Assembly (NCBI GenBank): GCA_910587035.1
Contig: CAJUMQ010000002.1
Location: forward strand, 124,001-188,000
Source of the DNA: an uncultured Desulfovibrio sp.
Lineage (GTDB): Bacteria > Desulfobacterota > Desulfovibrionia > Desulfovibrionales > Desulfovibrionaceae
Direction of reading: 5' to 3'
DNA length: 64,000 bases
The notes below the pieces were generated by a model. It did not search any database, was not told the DNA's origin, and saw only the letters and a program-made list of their open reading frames with translations. Numbering within the stretch: position 1 is the stretch's first letter; every line of letters starts with the position of its first letter. Below, one piece after another: positions 34,853 to 44,300 of the stretch. The position numbers and the translations under genes were made by a program.

Positions 34853-36112
34853 ATGTCCATAATAGCCGAAATTCGCCAGATTGCCTCCAGAGCCAAAGAG
34901 GCCGCCGCCACACTGGGGCATGCGTCTCCGCAAAACAAAAATCTTTTTCTTCAGAGGCTGTCGGAACTTATCACCGTGCATGAGCCGGAAATCATGCAGG
35001 CCAACAGGCTGGATATTCAGGCTGCCATGGCTGCCGGCATGGATGCCCCGGCGCTGGATCGCCTCACGCTCAATTCTGGTATTTTGGCCGAAATGCGAGC
35101 CGCCTGCGGACATGTGGCCGACCTGCCCGATCCTGTGGGCGCCACCGAAACCCAATGGCAAAGGCCAAATGGGCTGCTCGTGGGCAAAATGCGCATTCCC
35201 ATTGGCGTTATCGCCATGATTTACGAATCTCGGCCCAATGTCACCATTGACGCAGCCATGCTCTGCATCAAGGCCGGCAATGCCATAATCCTGCGGGGAG
35301 GCAGCGAAGCCATCAATTCCAATATCGCGCTCATGAAACTCCTCCGGCTGGCCCTGGAACATGCAGGCCTGCCAGCGGATTGCGCCCAGCTTGTGGAAAA
35401 CCGCTCCCATGAGGCAGTTATGGCCCTCTGCGGGATGGATGAATATATTGATGTTATCATTCCCCGCGGCGGCGAGGGGCTTATCCGCGCCGTCTGCGAG
35501 GCTGCCCGCATGCCCGTGCTCAGGCATTTCAAGGGCGTGTGCCATGCCTACATTGATGCCAGCGCCGATCTGCATAAGGCTCTCGCCATAATCGAAAATT
35601 CCAAATGCCAAAGGCCGGGAGTGTGCAATGCCCTGGAGTGCCTGCTTGTGCACAGGGATGTGGCGCCCCGCTTTTTGCCCTTGCTTGCGCAGAAACTTGA
35701 TCCCCATAATGTGGAGTTTAGAGCCTGTCCTGGCTCCTTTCCCATGTTGGGACCCCATGCAGTCCAAATGCGGCCGGAAGATTGCGGATGCGAATTCCAC
35801 GCCAAGATCCTGGCAGTGCTGCTGGTGCGCGACATGGATGAGGCCATGGCCCATATCCGCCGTTATGGCTCCAACCATACAGAAATTATTTGTACTGAAA
35901 ATTATGCGCAGGCCATGCGTTTCTTACGGGAAGTGGACGCCTCCATGGTCGCCGTCAATGCGTCGAGCCGTTTTAATGATGGGGGGCAGCTGGGTCTTGG
36001 CGCGGAAATAGGCATTTCCACAAGCAAGCTGCATTCCTATGGCCCCATGGGCGTCAATGAATTGACAACCACAAAATTTGTTGTTCTCGGCAATGGCCAG
36101 GTTCGCGATTAG
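34853..36112 (+). CDS. proA: Gamma-glutamyl phosphate reductase
   Basis: A 419-residue enzyme of the aldehyde dehydrogenase fold, second step of proline synthesis from glutamate. Typical stretches are KMRIPIGVIAMIYESRPNVT, the family signature region VDASMVAVNASSRFNDGGQLGLGAEIGIS near the C-terminus (seen here in part), and the cysteine-containing QRPGVCNALECLLVH segment with the likely catalytic Cys. GGAGGGG stands before the ATG. It is transcribed divergently from the TPR/iorA operon. Neither proB nor proC is in the window. Confidence 0.96.
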   Translation: MSIIAEIRQIASRAKEAAATLGHASPQNKNLFLQRLSELITVHEPEIMQANRLDIQAAMAAGMDAPALDRLTLNSGILAEMRAACGHVADLPDPVGATETQWQRPNGLLVGKMRIPIGVIAMIYESRPNVTIDAAMLCIKAGNAIILRGGSEAINSNIALMKLLRLALEHAGLPADCAQLVENRSHEAVMALCGMDEYIDVIIPRGGEGLIRAVCEAARMPVLRHFKGVCHAYIDASADLHKALAIIENSKCQRPGVCNALECLLVHRDVAPRFLPLLAQKLDPHNVEFRACPGSFPMLGPHAVQMRPEDCGCEFHAKILAVLLVRDMDEAMAHIRRYGSNHTEIICTENYAQAMRFLREVDASMVAVNASSRFNDGGQLGLGAEIGISTSKLHSYGPMGVNELTTTKFVVLGNGQVRD

Positions 36113-36149
36113 CGCCTTTGCCTATTGAAAACAGGCAAAGGCGCTTCTT
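36112..36149 (+). terminator. Rho-independent terminator of proA
   Basis: A perfect 12-bp stem (GCGCCTTTGCCT / AGGCAAAGGCGC) begins at the last base of the proA stop codon and is followed by TTCTTCT. Confidence 0.8.
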
Positions 36150-36336
36150 CTGAAGCGTTCGCGCAAAAGTGAGGGGAAAAATTGAATTTTTCATGCGCCT
36201 GTCCCGCTACTAGGGGAAATGCCAGCGCGTAGGCTGAAACGCATAGAGCGTTGCAACTGATTAATGCCCTGGTCCAGCCATTTTTTGCAGTACTGCCTGA
36301 CTTAAGGACTAAAAAATATATTTATCGGGAGCTCTG

Positions 36337-37041
36337 GTGGGCAGACTTATTTATGGCGGCACATTCAACCCACTGCATGTGGCACACCTCAGGCTTGCTG
36401 TGGAGTGCGCGGAAATGCTTGCGGCAAAGGCGGGACATCTGGATTTTGTGCCTGCCGGCAATCCGCCCCACAAGGATGCCGGCACGCTACTGCCCTTTGA
36501 TTTAAGGGCAGAAATGGTGCGCCATGCCATTGCGGACATGACGGGTTTCACATGCAATGATCTGGAAAAACGGAGAGCCGGGCCAACATACACCATAGAC
36601 ACATTGCTGGAGTATGGGCGCGCATATCCCGGCGAGGATTTCTATTTTATTCTTGGCAGCCTGGATTATGGCCTTTTACCGCAATGGCGCAGGGGGCTGG
36701 ACTTGCCTTTTTTCAGCAATCTTGTAATTGCCCCAAGGGGAAATTTCAGCCGGGCGGAATTTTTGACGCTCTCCCGCGCCCTTTGGCCGGATTGCGAGGA
36801 GAATCCAGGCGCATTGAGCGATATTCGCTTTTGCAAGGGGGAATGCGCTTGCGTCCATGTTCCAAACGGGCACGACATTTTTTATCTGCCCATTCCCTGG
36901 CTGGACATCAGCGCATCTGAAATAAGACAAGGCTGGCTTTGCCAGCGCGACATCCGCTGGCTTGTGCCAGAGAGGACCCTGCGAATACTGCGCGAAAAAA
37001 AAGAGCTTGTCATGGAATTCTGGCAGGAGGAGATAAAATAA
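36337..37041 (+). CDS. nadD: Nicotinate-nucleotide adenylyltransferase
   Basis: A 234-residue nucleotidyltransferase that makes deamido-NAD from nicotinate mononucleotide and ATP. It has the signature GGTFNPLHVAHL at the N-terminus, PAGNPPHK, and the second motif ISASEIRQ in the C-terminal third. The start is the GTG at 36337, with GGGAG eight bases upstream, which places the motif at the very N-terminus as in the family. Its stop codon overlaps the next gene's ATG (TAATG). The 224 bases upstream, after the proA terminator, hold no gene that I can see. Confidence 0.94.
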   Translation: MGRLIYGGTFNPLHVAHLRLAVECAEMLAAKAGHLDFVPAGNPPHKDAGTLLPFDLRAEMVRHAIADMTGFTCNDLEKRRAGPTYTIDTLLEYGRAYPGEDFYFILGSLDYGLLPQWRRGLDLPFFSNLVIAPRGNFSRAEFLTLSRALWPDCEENPGALSDIRFCKGECACVHVPNGHDIFYLPIPWLDISASEIRQGWLCQRDIRWLVPERTLRILREKKELVMEFWQEEIK

Positions 37042-37859
37042 TGCTGAATGTGGCGCCAAAGGAATTGCGGGAAAACATTGCGCGCGCAAACGGCTATCTC
37101 AGGCGCAACGAGGTTCCGCGCGCACTGAAAGCCATGAGCGCCGCCCTGAGGCAATTCGCCTCTGTCCACCTCATGCGTGGTCCCAGGGCCGAGCTGGATA
37201 TACAGATAAGCGATTTTCTCAATTCCCTCATGCACCATCAGGCCATGCAGCCTCTTCTCGACCCGCATGGTCTGGGCAAGCCCAAACCCATCCCCTACCA
37301 GCTGGGCAAGGAGGCGGCCCTGGCCACCGTGCTGGATGGTCTGGCCAGAATAATCACCTCCGAGGCGGAAAATGAAATTAGACGCCAGACGGAGGAGCGG
37401 CTTGAGCGGAAAAAAATGCTTATTGAGACAGGCACAAGACTTCTGGGAGAGGGCCAGCTGGCAAAGGGGCGCGCCTTTTTGAAACGCGTTGCCGAGGAAT
37501 TTAGCGATGATGAAGGCATTCGCGTCCAGCTTGGCAAAATTTTTGTAGCTGCCGGCCAGCTTGTGGAAGCTGCTGAAATGTATGAGGAATCCATCGAGCA
37601 TCAGCCAAGGGAAGTGGGAGCATATACCGGCGCCATCGCCGCATGGCTGGAGCTAAGGGAATATGAAAAGGCTGAAAAAGTGTTTCAGGCTGTGCTGCGC
37701 ACCTTTGGCGGCCACCCCAACACCTATGGCAAAATGGCCAAAATGTACTGGGACTGGCGCAAGCGCGACAAGGCCGAGGAGCTGGCCATACGCGCCCTGC
37801 AGGGCAATGCCTCCCAGCCTGAGGCTCTGGAGGTCATGAAGGCCCTGAAAAAACGCTAA
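37041..37859 (+). CDS. Cytoplasmic TPR-containing protein downstream of nadD
   Basis: A 272-residue, mainly helical protein without signal peptide. The second half has TPR-like repeats (GQLVEAAEMYEESIEHQPREVGA; YEKAEKVFQAVLRTFGGHP; KRDKAEELAIRALQGNASQPEA). The first half holds many charged residues and a segment RRQTEERLERKKMLIETG likely to be a long helix. It overlaps nadD by one base and has GGAGGAG as ribosome site, so it is translationally coupled. I do not recognise a named family; a scaffolding role is the most that can be said. Confidence 0.8.
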   Translation: MLNVAPKELRENIARANGYLRRNEVPRALKAMSAALRQFASVHLMRGPRAELDIQISDFLNSLMHHQAMQPLLDPHGLGKPKPIPYQLGKEAALATVLDGLARIITSEAENEIRRQTEERLERKKMLIETGTRLLGEGQLAKGRAFLKRVAEEFSDDEGIRVQLGKIFVAAGQLVEAAEMYEESIEHQPREVGAYTGAIAAWLELREYEKAEKVFQAVLRTFGGHPNTYGKMAKMYWDWRKRDKAEELAIRALQGNASQPEALEVMKALKKR

Positions 37860-37957
37860 GACATTTTGGCATGAAAAATGCTAGTAAACATCATCCCTGG
37901 ATATGCCGCATTTGACAGGCGCTTTATACAGGGGTTATGTTTTTCCATGCCATTTGA

Positions 37958-37974
37958 CAATCGTTTAACGATTG
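37958..37974. promoter_or_regulatory. Perfect palindrome upstream of rlpA
   Basis: CAATCGTT and AACGATTG around a single T, overlapping a TTGACA (37954-37959) that could be a -35 box, about 110 bases before rlpA. A second small palindrome, GCGAC-GCG-GTCGC, follows at 37981-37993. It has the look of a dimeric repressor site, but no good -10 box could be placed. Confidence 0.35.
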
Positions 37975-38083
37975 CTCAAAGCGACGCGGTCGCCCCGCCT
38001 TTTGTCATGGTTGATTTAATCATTTGGGGCAATTGACATTATTGGGGTTTCCGCGGGCCCCCAACATCAACCAGGACTAGGTA

Positions 38084-38875
38084 ATGAAGCATCATCGCTT
38101 GCTTTTCATGGGCGCGGCCATATTTTTGTGTTTTTCCCTGCTTGCTCCCCTGAATGCATTTGCGGCATCTTCACAAAAAAATTCTTCCAAAAGCCAAAAA
38201 AGTCTTGTTAAAAAAAATGCAAGACAGTCGGTCAGCGCCAGTAAATCCGCAAAGCATAAAAAAACAGCCTCCCGCAAAAATAGCAAATCTGTTGTTGAAA
38301 ACAAAATCAGTCTGCCCGGGCCAAAATCTCTCAACAAGGCAGCCATTGACAAGGACAGGCAGCTCCCGGATTTCGATCGCGCCATCTGGCAGAAACGCGC
38401 AAAAGAAAGCGAAATTCTTACAGGCAAGGCATCCTGGTACGGCAAGGATTTCCATAACAAGGCCACCGCAAGCGGCGTGAGCTATGACATGTACACATTT
38501 ACCGCCGCCCATCGCACTCTGCCCATGGGAACTGTGGTCAAGGTTACGGAACAGAATAATGGCAAGAGCGTCATGGTTTGCGTGACGGATCGCGGACCTT
38601 TTGTGCGTGGCAGAATCATCGACGTCTCCTATGCGGCGGCTCAGAAGCTGGGCATCAAGGACAAGGGTATTGGCAAGGTCAAGCTGGAAGTTGTCAGCGA
38701 TGAGACCGGCGCTCCACTTAAGGCCGATCAGGCATATTTCATCCGCTACGCCTCCGACAATGGCAAAAACAAGGTCGGGCCTTTCAAGGCATTTGCAGAT
38801 GCGGTGGCCATGCATGAAGCATTGCGCCAGGCTCATCCCGAGGCGGAAGTCATTCTGGAAAAATCTTCCCATTAA
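38084..38875 (+). CDS. rlpA: RlpA-like septal lytic transglycosylase
   Basis: A 263-residue exported protein. After a signal peptide (hydrophobic AAIFLCFSLLAPLNAFA, cleavage near residue 27) comes a very basic, Lys/Ser-rich linker (about 28-75), then the double-psi beta-barrel with GKASWYGKDFHNKATASG, TAAHRTLPMGT and VCVTDRGPFVRGRIIDVS, which holds the catalytic Asp and His region, and a C-terminal SPOR-like domain (AYFIRYASDNGKNKVGPF). RlpA cuts peptidoglycan strands lacking stem peptides at the division site, to which SPOR targets it. Signal cleavage is of type I; no lipobox is seen, unlike E. coli RlpA. The Lys-rich linker is unusual in strength. Confidence 0.9.
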   Translation: MKHHRLLFMGAAIFLCFSLLAPLNAFAASSQKNSSKSQKSLVKKNARQSVSASKSAKHKKTASRKNSKSVVENKISLPGPKSLNKAAIDKDRQLPDFDRAIWQKRAKESEILTGKASWYGKDFHNKATASGVSYDMYTFTAAHRTLPMGTVVKVTEQNNGKSVMVCVTDRGPFVRGRIIDVSYAAAQKLGIKDKGIGKVKLEVVSDETGAPLKADQAYFIRYASDNGKNKVGPFKAFADAVAMHEALRQAHPEAEVILEKSSH

Positions 38876-38885
38876 TTATTTCCCG

Positions 38886-38920
38886 ATCCCCTGCCGGTTC
38901 TCCCGACAGGGGATTTTTTT
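38886..38920 (+). terminator. Rho-independent terminator of rlpA
   Basis: ATCCCCTG-C-CGG pairs with CCG-A-CAGGGGAT around a short loop and is followed by seven T (38914-38920). Confidence 0.85.
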
Positions 38921-38934
38921 GACGGGTTCCACAT

Positions 38935-39969
38935 ATGCCCAGCAAAGCAGCCAGCTCCCTCGCACATGCCCAGATGTTTTCTCATTTTTGCCTGTTTCAG
39001 GCAGTTGTTTTTTTTCTGGCATTCCTCCTTCCTGCCTGTTTTGAGCCAGATTGCGCCAATGCCGCCAGCCCCCTCACAGTGGTGAATGACACCCATGCGG
39101 ACATTCTCAATATTCGCGTACAGCCGGAATCTGGCAAAGGTTATTTCTGGCGTCTTGACCTTGCCCCTGGCGCAAGGGATGTGGTGGACAATCCTGGCGG
39201 CAGGGCGACATTGAGAATCGATACCGGCCTCCAGCTCTGGACATTCGCGCCTGTTTCCCTTGACGGCATAGGCGAGCTGATTTTCTGCGGTGAGCATCCG
39301 GCCTGTGTAGCCTTTGCAGGAGACAATGCCAAAGAACACATTGGCGGCAGTATTCGCGATCTGGTGCCGCAGACCGGCCACAAGCCTGTCTGCGCTCTCG
39401 AGGAATTCAGGCCCCGCATGACCATGCGGGAAGTCTGCGAGCGCATTGAGCCTGGGGCGCCTGTTGACGACTGTGGCGCTGTTTTGGCCGGCCTTGGCTT
39501 TGCCGGCATGACCTGGGCCGGGCGCCTTGCGCCAGTTCAGACAGGCCCGGTCACAGGGGAAAGCCTGCTGGAGCATCTGGAATTGCGGCAGCCCCTGACA
39601 GCCGGCTCTGCTGAAAGGCTGCTGCAGGCTTTGATGGCCAAAGGCTATGTGCCCTGGCAGGCGGAAATGCCTGGCATGGAGCTGAACTTTGCCGACATGC
39701 CACCCGATGCGCCAGGCCGCATGGAGTTGCTGCGCCAGGCGGTGGAAAAATTTATCAAATCTGAAAAAACCGGTCTGATCAAGGCCAATCCGCTGGATGT
39801 GGAACCGGAAGCCTCCATTATTCTTGCGCCAGCCTCCATGCTTGCCAGCCTTGCCAATGCCGATGCGCCCGAAAAAGATGTGCAAATCTACACTGTCATT
39901 CTCAAACCTGCCTCAGGCACGCTGCTTTTGGATGTGGCGGCCTATCAGGGTGAGAATACACAATCGTGA
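38935..39969 (+). CDS. Uncharacterised exported protein
   Basis: A 344-residue protein with a hydrophobic stretch (FQAVVFFLAFLLPACF) ending near residue 36, followed by DCANAASP, which suggests signal-peptide cleavage after ANA. The mature part starts with a domain that has features of a beta-sandwich (LTVVNDTHADILNIRVQP, LDLAPGARDVV) and ends with a segment LQIYTVILKPASGTLLLDV-like in character. Six cysteines are spread over the mature chain. A second possible start is the ATG at 38974, which would shorten the positive lead. I do not recognise the family. The next small gene begins nine bases after its stop. Confidence 0.7.
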   Translation: MPSKAASSLAHAQMFSHFCLFQAVVFFLAFLLPACFEPDCANAASPLTVVNDTHADILNIRVQPESGKGYFWRLDLAPGARDVVDNPGGRATLRIDTGLQLWTFAPVSLDGIGELIFCGEHPACVAFAGDNAKEHIGGSIRDLVPQTGHKPVCALEEFRPRMTMREVCERIEPGAPVDDCGAVLAGLGFAGMTWAGRLAPVQTGPVTGESLLEHLELRQPLTAGSAERLLQALMAKGYVPWQAEMPGMELNFADMPPDAPGRMELLRQAVEKFIKSEKTGLIKANPLDVEPEASIILAPASMLASLANADAPEKDVQIYTVILKPASGTLLLDVAAYQGENTQS

Positions 39970-39978
39970 GCCGGACAG

Positions 39979-40185
39979 ATGGCAACCATCATCCCCAAAA
40001 GCGAACTGGTGCGTCTGGCCCTTGTCTATATCGAGGAAAAACGCATTGACAGCCCGGACTGCAGCCTGACAATGCTGCTTGATGAAGCGGGAATGCGATT
40101 TAATCTCACTCCCCTTGATGCCGAATGTCTTGAAAGAATGCTGCGCTCATCCCCCAACGGGCATTCCACCTGCGGCAAAGACTGA
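39979..40185 (+). CDS. Small uncharacterised protein (68 residues)
   Basis: A short cytoplasmic-type protein, mostly helical, beginning MATIIPKSELVRLALVYIEE and containing LLDEAGMRFNLTPLDAECLERML. It starts nine bases after the exported-protein stop with only a weak ribosome site, suggesting reinitiation. Codon use resembles that of its neighbours. Function unknown. Confidence 0.6.
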   Translation: MATIIPKSELVRLALVYIEEKRIDSPDCSLTMLLDEAGMRFNLTPLDAECLERMLRSSPNGHSTCGKD

Positions 40186-40284
40186 ATAAAATCCGTTCTT
40201 TCCCAAATTATTTTTGCCATTCCTGCGGCAAGTGTATCAGCTCCCAGCGCCAAAACCCGCAGGCTATATCTTGAGGGGACATCA

Positions 40285-40806
40285 ATGAATATTGACAGAT
40301 ACCATCAGCTCACCAATCTGGCAAAAGATCTTCACTGGAATCAGCAGGATCATGCAGGGCGCCCCTATTGGCAACATTGCCTGCGGGTGGTGCATATCTG
40401 CGCAAGCATTCTCGCTGCCAGGGGCTATGACATTGCGGATTTCCATTCTTCAGGCGCCAATGATAAAATTATAATCACCGCCCTGTTTCATGATGTTCTG
40501 GAGGATGTGCCAGACGGCGCCCAAAAGCTGGCTCAAAACCTGCATGAAGATGAGGCCAGGCTGGCCATTGACAGTATCAGGAAATTAACCCGACCACAAA
40601 ATTTGGACTATCTTGATTATATAGCCGCCATTGTGGCATGCAATGACACAGCCGCTCTGCTGGTCAAGTTCGCTGATCTTATCGACCATGTTGAATGTCT
40701 GCCTTTGGTGGACGATGTGGCAACCAGAGAGAGACTGGCAGCAAAATATCGCGAGCCATTAAAACTGGTTTATGAGGCCGTGAGCGCAAAATTGCCAGAA
40801 ATGTGA
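40285..40806 (+). CDS. HD-domain hydrolase, RelA/SpoT hydrolase-like
   Basis: A 173-residue stand-alone HD-domain protein with PYWQHCLRVV (first His), the HD pair in TALFHDVLED, and a later VKFADLIDHVE with the last Asp. The pattern is that of the ppGpp-hydrolase part of RelA/SpoT (HD_4 group), as in small alarmone hydrolases or other nucleotide hydrolases. No synthetase domain is attached. GAGGGG precedes the ATG. It may break down ppGpp or a related nucleotide, but substrate choice cannot be read from sequence. Confidence 0.8.
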   Translation: MNIDRYHQLTNLAKDLHWNQQDHAGRPYWQHCLRVVHICASILAARGYDIADFHSSGANDKIIITALFHDVLEDVPDGAQKLAQNLHEDEARLAIDSIRKLTRPQNLDYLDYIAAIVACNDTAALLVKFADLIDHVECLPLVDDVATRERLAAKYREPLKLVYEAVSAKLPEM

Positions 40807-41190
40807 ACTTCTGCAAAAGCTGGTCAACCCTGCGGATTTTTTTCCATCGAAGATCCGTGTCCAGACCAGGGATGCCGCAAAAAATTTGGTGGCTTTGTGA
40901 GCAATTACGATAAATTAGGGAGGTAAAATCACAGGCAAATGCTGTTTAAAAGGCAAACAGCATCTCCGGCTCTGGAAATTTTTTGGAATCCAGCTGGATT
41001 TAGACACGCCAGGCCTGATTTTCATTATCAAACTGCTTGACAATCTGTCCGGAACCAATTATCAGGACTCAAGCCGATGAAACAGAATATTGGCAGAGTG
41101 CCCTGACGAAGTTGGGCCTCGACTGTATGGATATTTTGCGCCTTACTATACTGGCGTATTAATTTTCCGAACTGATAGTTGAGGTTCGAC

Positions 41191-41229
41191 ATGGGACTGC
41201 TCTCTCTCTCTCTGCGGACCGTTAATTAA
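41191..41229 (+). CDS. Possible leader peptide carrying the CT tract (12 residues)
   Basis: ATG at 41191 with GAGG seven bases upstream, reading MGLLSLSLRTVN and stopping at TAA. The (CT)7 tract supplies the alternating Leu-Ser codons. Its position ahead of a terminator is what a leader peptide would have, but it may be chance. Confidence 0.3.
   Translation: MGLLSLSLRTVN
41200..41213. repeat. (CT)7 dinucleotide tract upstream of the adhesin gene
   Basis: Seven CT units in a row, 149 bases before the adhesin start codon. Dinucleotide tracts of this kind can change length by slippage, and near surface-protein genes they are often linked to phase variation. Confidence 0.7.
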
Positions 41230-41266
41230 TTTTTTTGACGGCGTCTTTTTTTGCGCCCGTAAAGCC

Positions 41267-41308
41267 ACTCCTGTGGCCATGCCGCCTGCATGGCCACAGG
41301 AGTTTTTT
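41267..41308 (+). terminator. Strong rho-independent terminator in the adhesin leader
   Basis: A perfect 15-bp stem (ACTCCTGTGGCCATG with its complement), a 7-base loop and TTTTTT. It is the strongest intrinsic terminator in the window and lies just upstream of the adhesin ribosome site. Confidence 0.9.
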
Positions 41309-41361
41309 ATTTAATCATTTGGCATGGAAGCAATTTGAATCATCAGGACAGGGGGTAAACC

Positions 41362-44300
41362 ATGGCAGACATTATTTTGACAAGACCGGTAACTGGCAAC
41401 CAGGTTGTGGATTGTGAAGCCCAGGCCAAGTTTATTTTCAATTTTCCCGCTTCTGACTCCACTCTTGCCAGGGATGGCGATGACCTCAATATCAGTTTTC
41501 CGGATGGAACAGGCATTACCCTGCGTAATTTTTATACGCAGTTTAATGAGGAAAATCTGCCAACATTTGAGCTTGACGGGACAGAAGTCGCTGCCGCAGA
41601 CTTTTTCGCCTCAATGAACGAGCCGGACCTGATGCCTGCAGCCGGTCCCGGAGCAGCCTCGGCCGCAGCCCGCAACAGCAGATTTAACGAATATGCCAAT
41701 TCGGATCTAGGCGCTGGGCTGGATCGTCTGGATGGAGTTGATTATTCCCCAAGCTTCTCAGTCGCTCAGGCTGCATCATCATTTTCAACCGAAGCAGAAG
41801 CCGCAGGAGCATCCTCTGCCCTGGCGGGCGCGCCTTTTATTTCTGATGAAAATGCTTTTATCGCTCCCACCATCTCAATTGTCTCTATTGGCGACAACCA
41901 GCCCATAAATATCGCAAGGGCGACAAATCCCTTTATAAATGTTTCTGGGGTAGCCGGTGGTGGCGTCAGACCAGGCGATGTGGTTACTGTCAGAATACCT
42001 GGCAGCGATATTGAATACACGACGCAGGTCAGGGATGATTTGACCTGGGAGGTCCAAATCCCCACACAGGCCATCGTGGACGGCGAGCAAATAGAGGCCT
42101 CCATCACCATTCCCGACAGGGATGGCAATCCGGTAACAGTTACGGATACCGTAGATGCAGAGGTGGATGTCACTCCTCCTCTTGCCTCCATAACCATTGA
42201 TCCTGTCACCGGCGATGATGTCCTGACAGATGAAGAAATGCAGACAGAGTTTACAATACTCACCGGAACAGCCGGCGCAGATGTAAACCCTGGTGATATT
42301 GTCACCATAACCGTAGCTGGCAATAGATATACAACAATAGTGAGGGGCGATCTTACCTGGCAGGTGGAGGTTGACACTGCCGCATTGGGCAGCAGCCGGG
42401 AAATTGAAGCCTCGGTCACCACCACAGATGAAAATGGCAATCCTGCCACTGCGACCACAGTGCGTGGCGTGGAGGTGGCACCGGCTCCATCCATTGAATT
42501 TGACAGTAATGGCATTGCCGGAACCTCCGGCATCCTGTCCACAAGCGATATTGCCCTGCGCGATGGCGGCACAGATTCAGCAGGCAGTCTCACGGTTAAA
42601 ATTGCCGGAGGCGCACATATAACGGCCACCATTGACGGGCAAAATTTTGTGCCTGAATTGAGCGCCCTTATCTCGGCCGCTGGCAGTACTTTCAATCTGC
42701 CTGAAGGCACCCTGATTTTCAGATTTAATGCCCAGACTGGCAACTTCGAATACTCTTTTATTCAGACGGCTGCAGGTTCACATACCGGTGCCAATGATGA
42801 AGTTCTCAGCCATGATATTAGCATAAAATTTACGGATGATTATGGCCAGTCTGCTGATGCGCCCATCCGTCTGGACATATATGATGATGGTCCTGTGATT
42901 GCGCCAGCCACACCATTTGAGATAGCGGAAGATTATACCGGCATAATCAGCGGGAACGCCTTTGATTTGATCACCACCGGAGCTGACAAGGGTGGCAAGT
43001 TTGAGTGGACCAGCGATGGCACATCCAAATATGGCCAGTTCACACTGAACGATGATGGCACATACAGCTTTGATCTGGCGCAGGACAGCGCAGAAGTGCA
43101 GGGCCTGCTTGCCGGCCAGACAGTGACCGAGACCCTGACATTCACCTATACCGATGCCGATGGCGACAAGAAGCAAGGCAGCATTGCCATCAACATCACC
43201 GGCAAGGACAATGGCTTCACAATCGAGCCAGGGAATCCCAAACCCGGCACACCGCTTGATCCGGCAGTAACTGATGGCAAGCTGACAGTGAACGAAGCCG
43301 GCCTGCCAGACGGCACAGATGCCGGCAACGTAAACACCACGGCCCATGGCGCCATGGCCATTACAGCTCCTGACGGAGTGAAGAGCATCACCGTGCATGG
43401 CAAGGATATCGCCATTGATGGCAGCGCAACCGAGATTGCGCTCACAGGCGGCACTCTCTCTGTCAGCTTTGCTGACGGCCAACTCAGCTACTCCTTCACG
43501 CTCACGGGCAATGTCTCTCACGGCGACCAGACGGACGGGACAAACTTTATTCAGAACGTCAACATTGTAGTCACCAATAACAATGACAAGACTACAGAAA
43601 GCAGCCTTGAGATAACCATTGTCGATGACGCGCCAGAGATCAATGTCAATGAACTGGGTCAGGTGGTGGATTCCGGCACCAATGTGACCACCGGCACCTG
43701 GAGCCACAACTTTGGCGCCGATATTCCGGATGCGCAGACCGTCACCATCAATGATATTCAATTGGGGGCTGACAAGCCTGTAACTGTGGTTGGAACTCAT
43801 GGCACACTGACCGTCAACTGGGATGGAACATACAGTTATAAGGCTAATCCCAATGCCAGCGGCACAGATACCTTCACTTTCACAATTACAGACAGGGATG
43901 GCGACAGCAAACCCGCGACCCTTGAGGTTGAAGTGAAAGATTCCACTGTCACTCCCGATGCCGTGACATTTACAACAAGTGATGCCGATGTGGCCACTGG
44001 AAGCAGCCAGAGTGTAGACGTGCCCGAAGGCTTCAGCATCGTTGATGGTGAAATTGACAGAATCAATGACTCCATTGAATACGGCAAATTCAGCATCGAA
44101 GATGGCAAGCTGGTATTCACGCAGGATAAAGCATGGACTCATGAAAAGGGTGAAGATGCAAAGACCTTTGACTCTGTCGCTTTCAAGGTGACCGATGCCA
44201 ATGGCAATCTCACAACCCTTACCGCCACTGTTACAATCAAGGATGATACCCCGACTATGTCCTTCACCAGCAGCGAGCTGGATTTGTTTGGCGGCACCAC

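Larger units (their letters stand above)
40807..41361. promoter_or_regulatory. Long leader region of the adhesin gene, 555 bases without a conventional gene
   Basis: The region holds a possible -35/-10 pair TTGACA (41037-41042) and TATCAG (41060-41065) with a 17-base spacer, a mini-ORF with a dinucleotide tract (41191-41229) and a very strong terminator (41267-41308) that ends only 53 bases before the adhesin ATG. Either a small RNA is made here or the adhesin message starts here and must read through the terminator. I looked for the conserved core of c-di-GMP riboswitches and did not see it. Confidence 0.5.

Noticed and set aside
40807..41361. c-di-GMP or other known riboswitch in the adhesin leader
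   Set aside because: The terminator invited the idea, but none of the conserved aptamer core sequences that I know was found.
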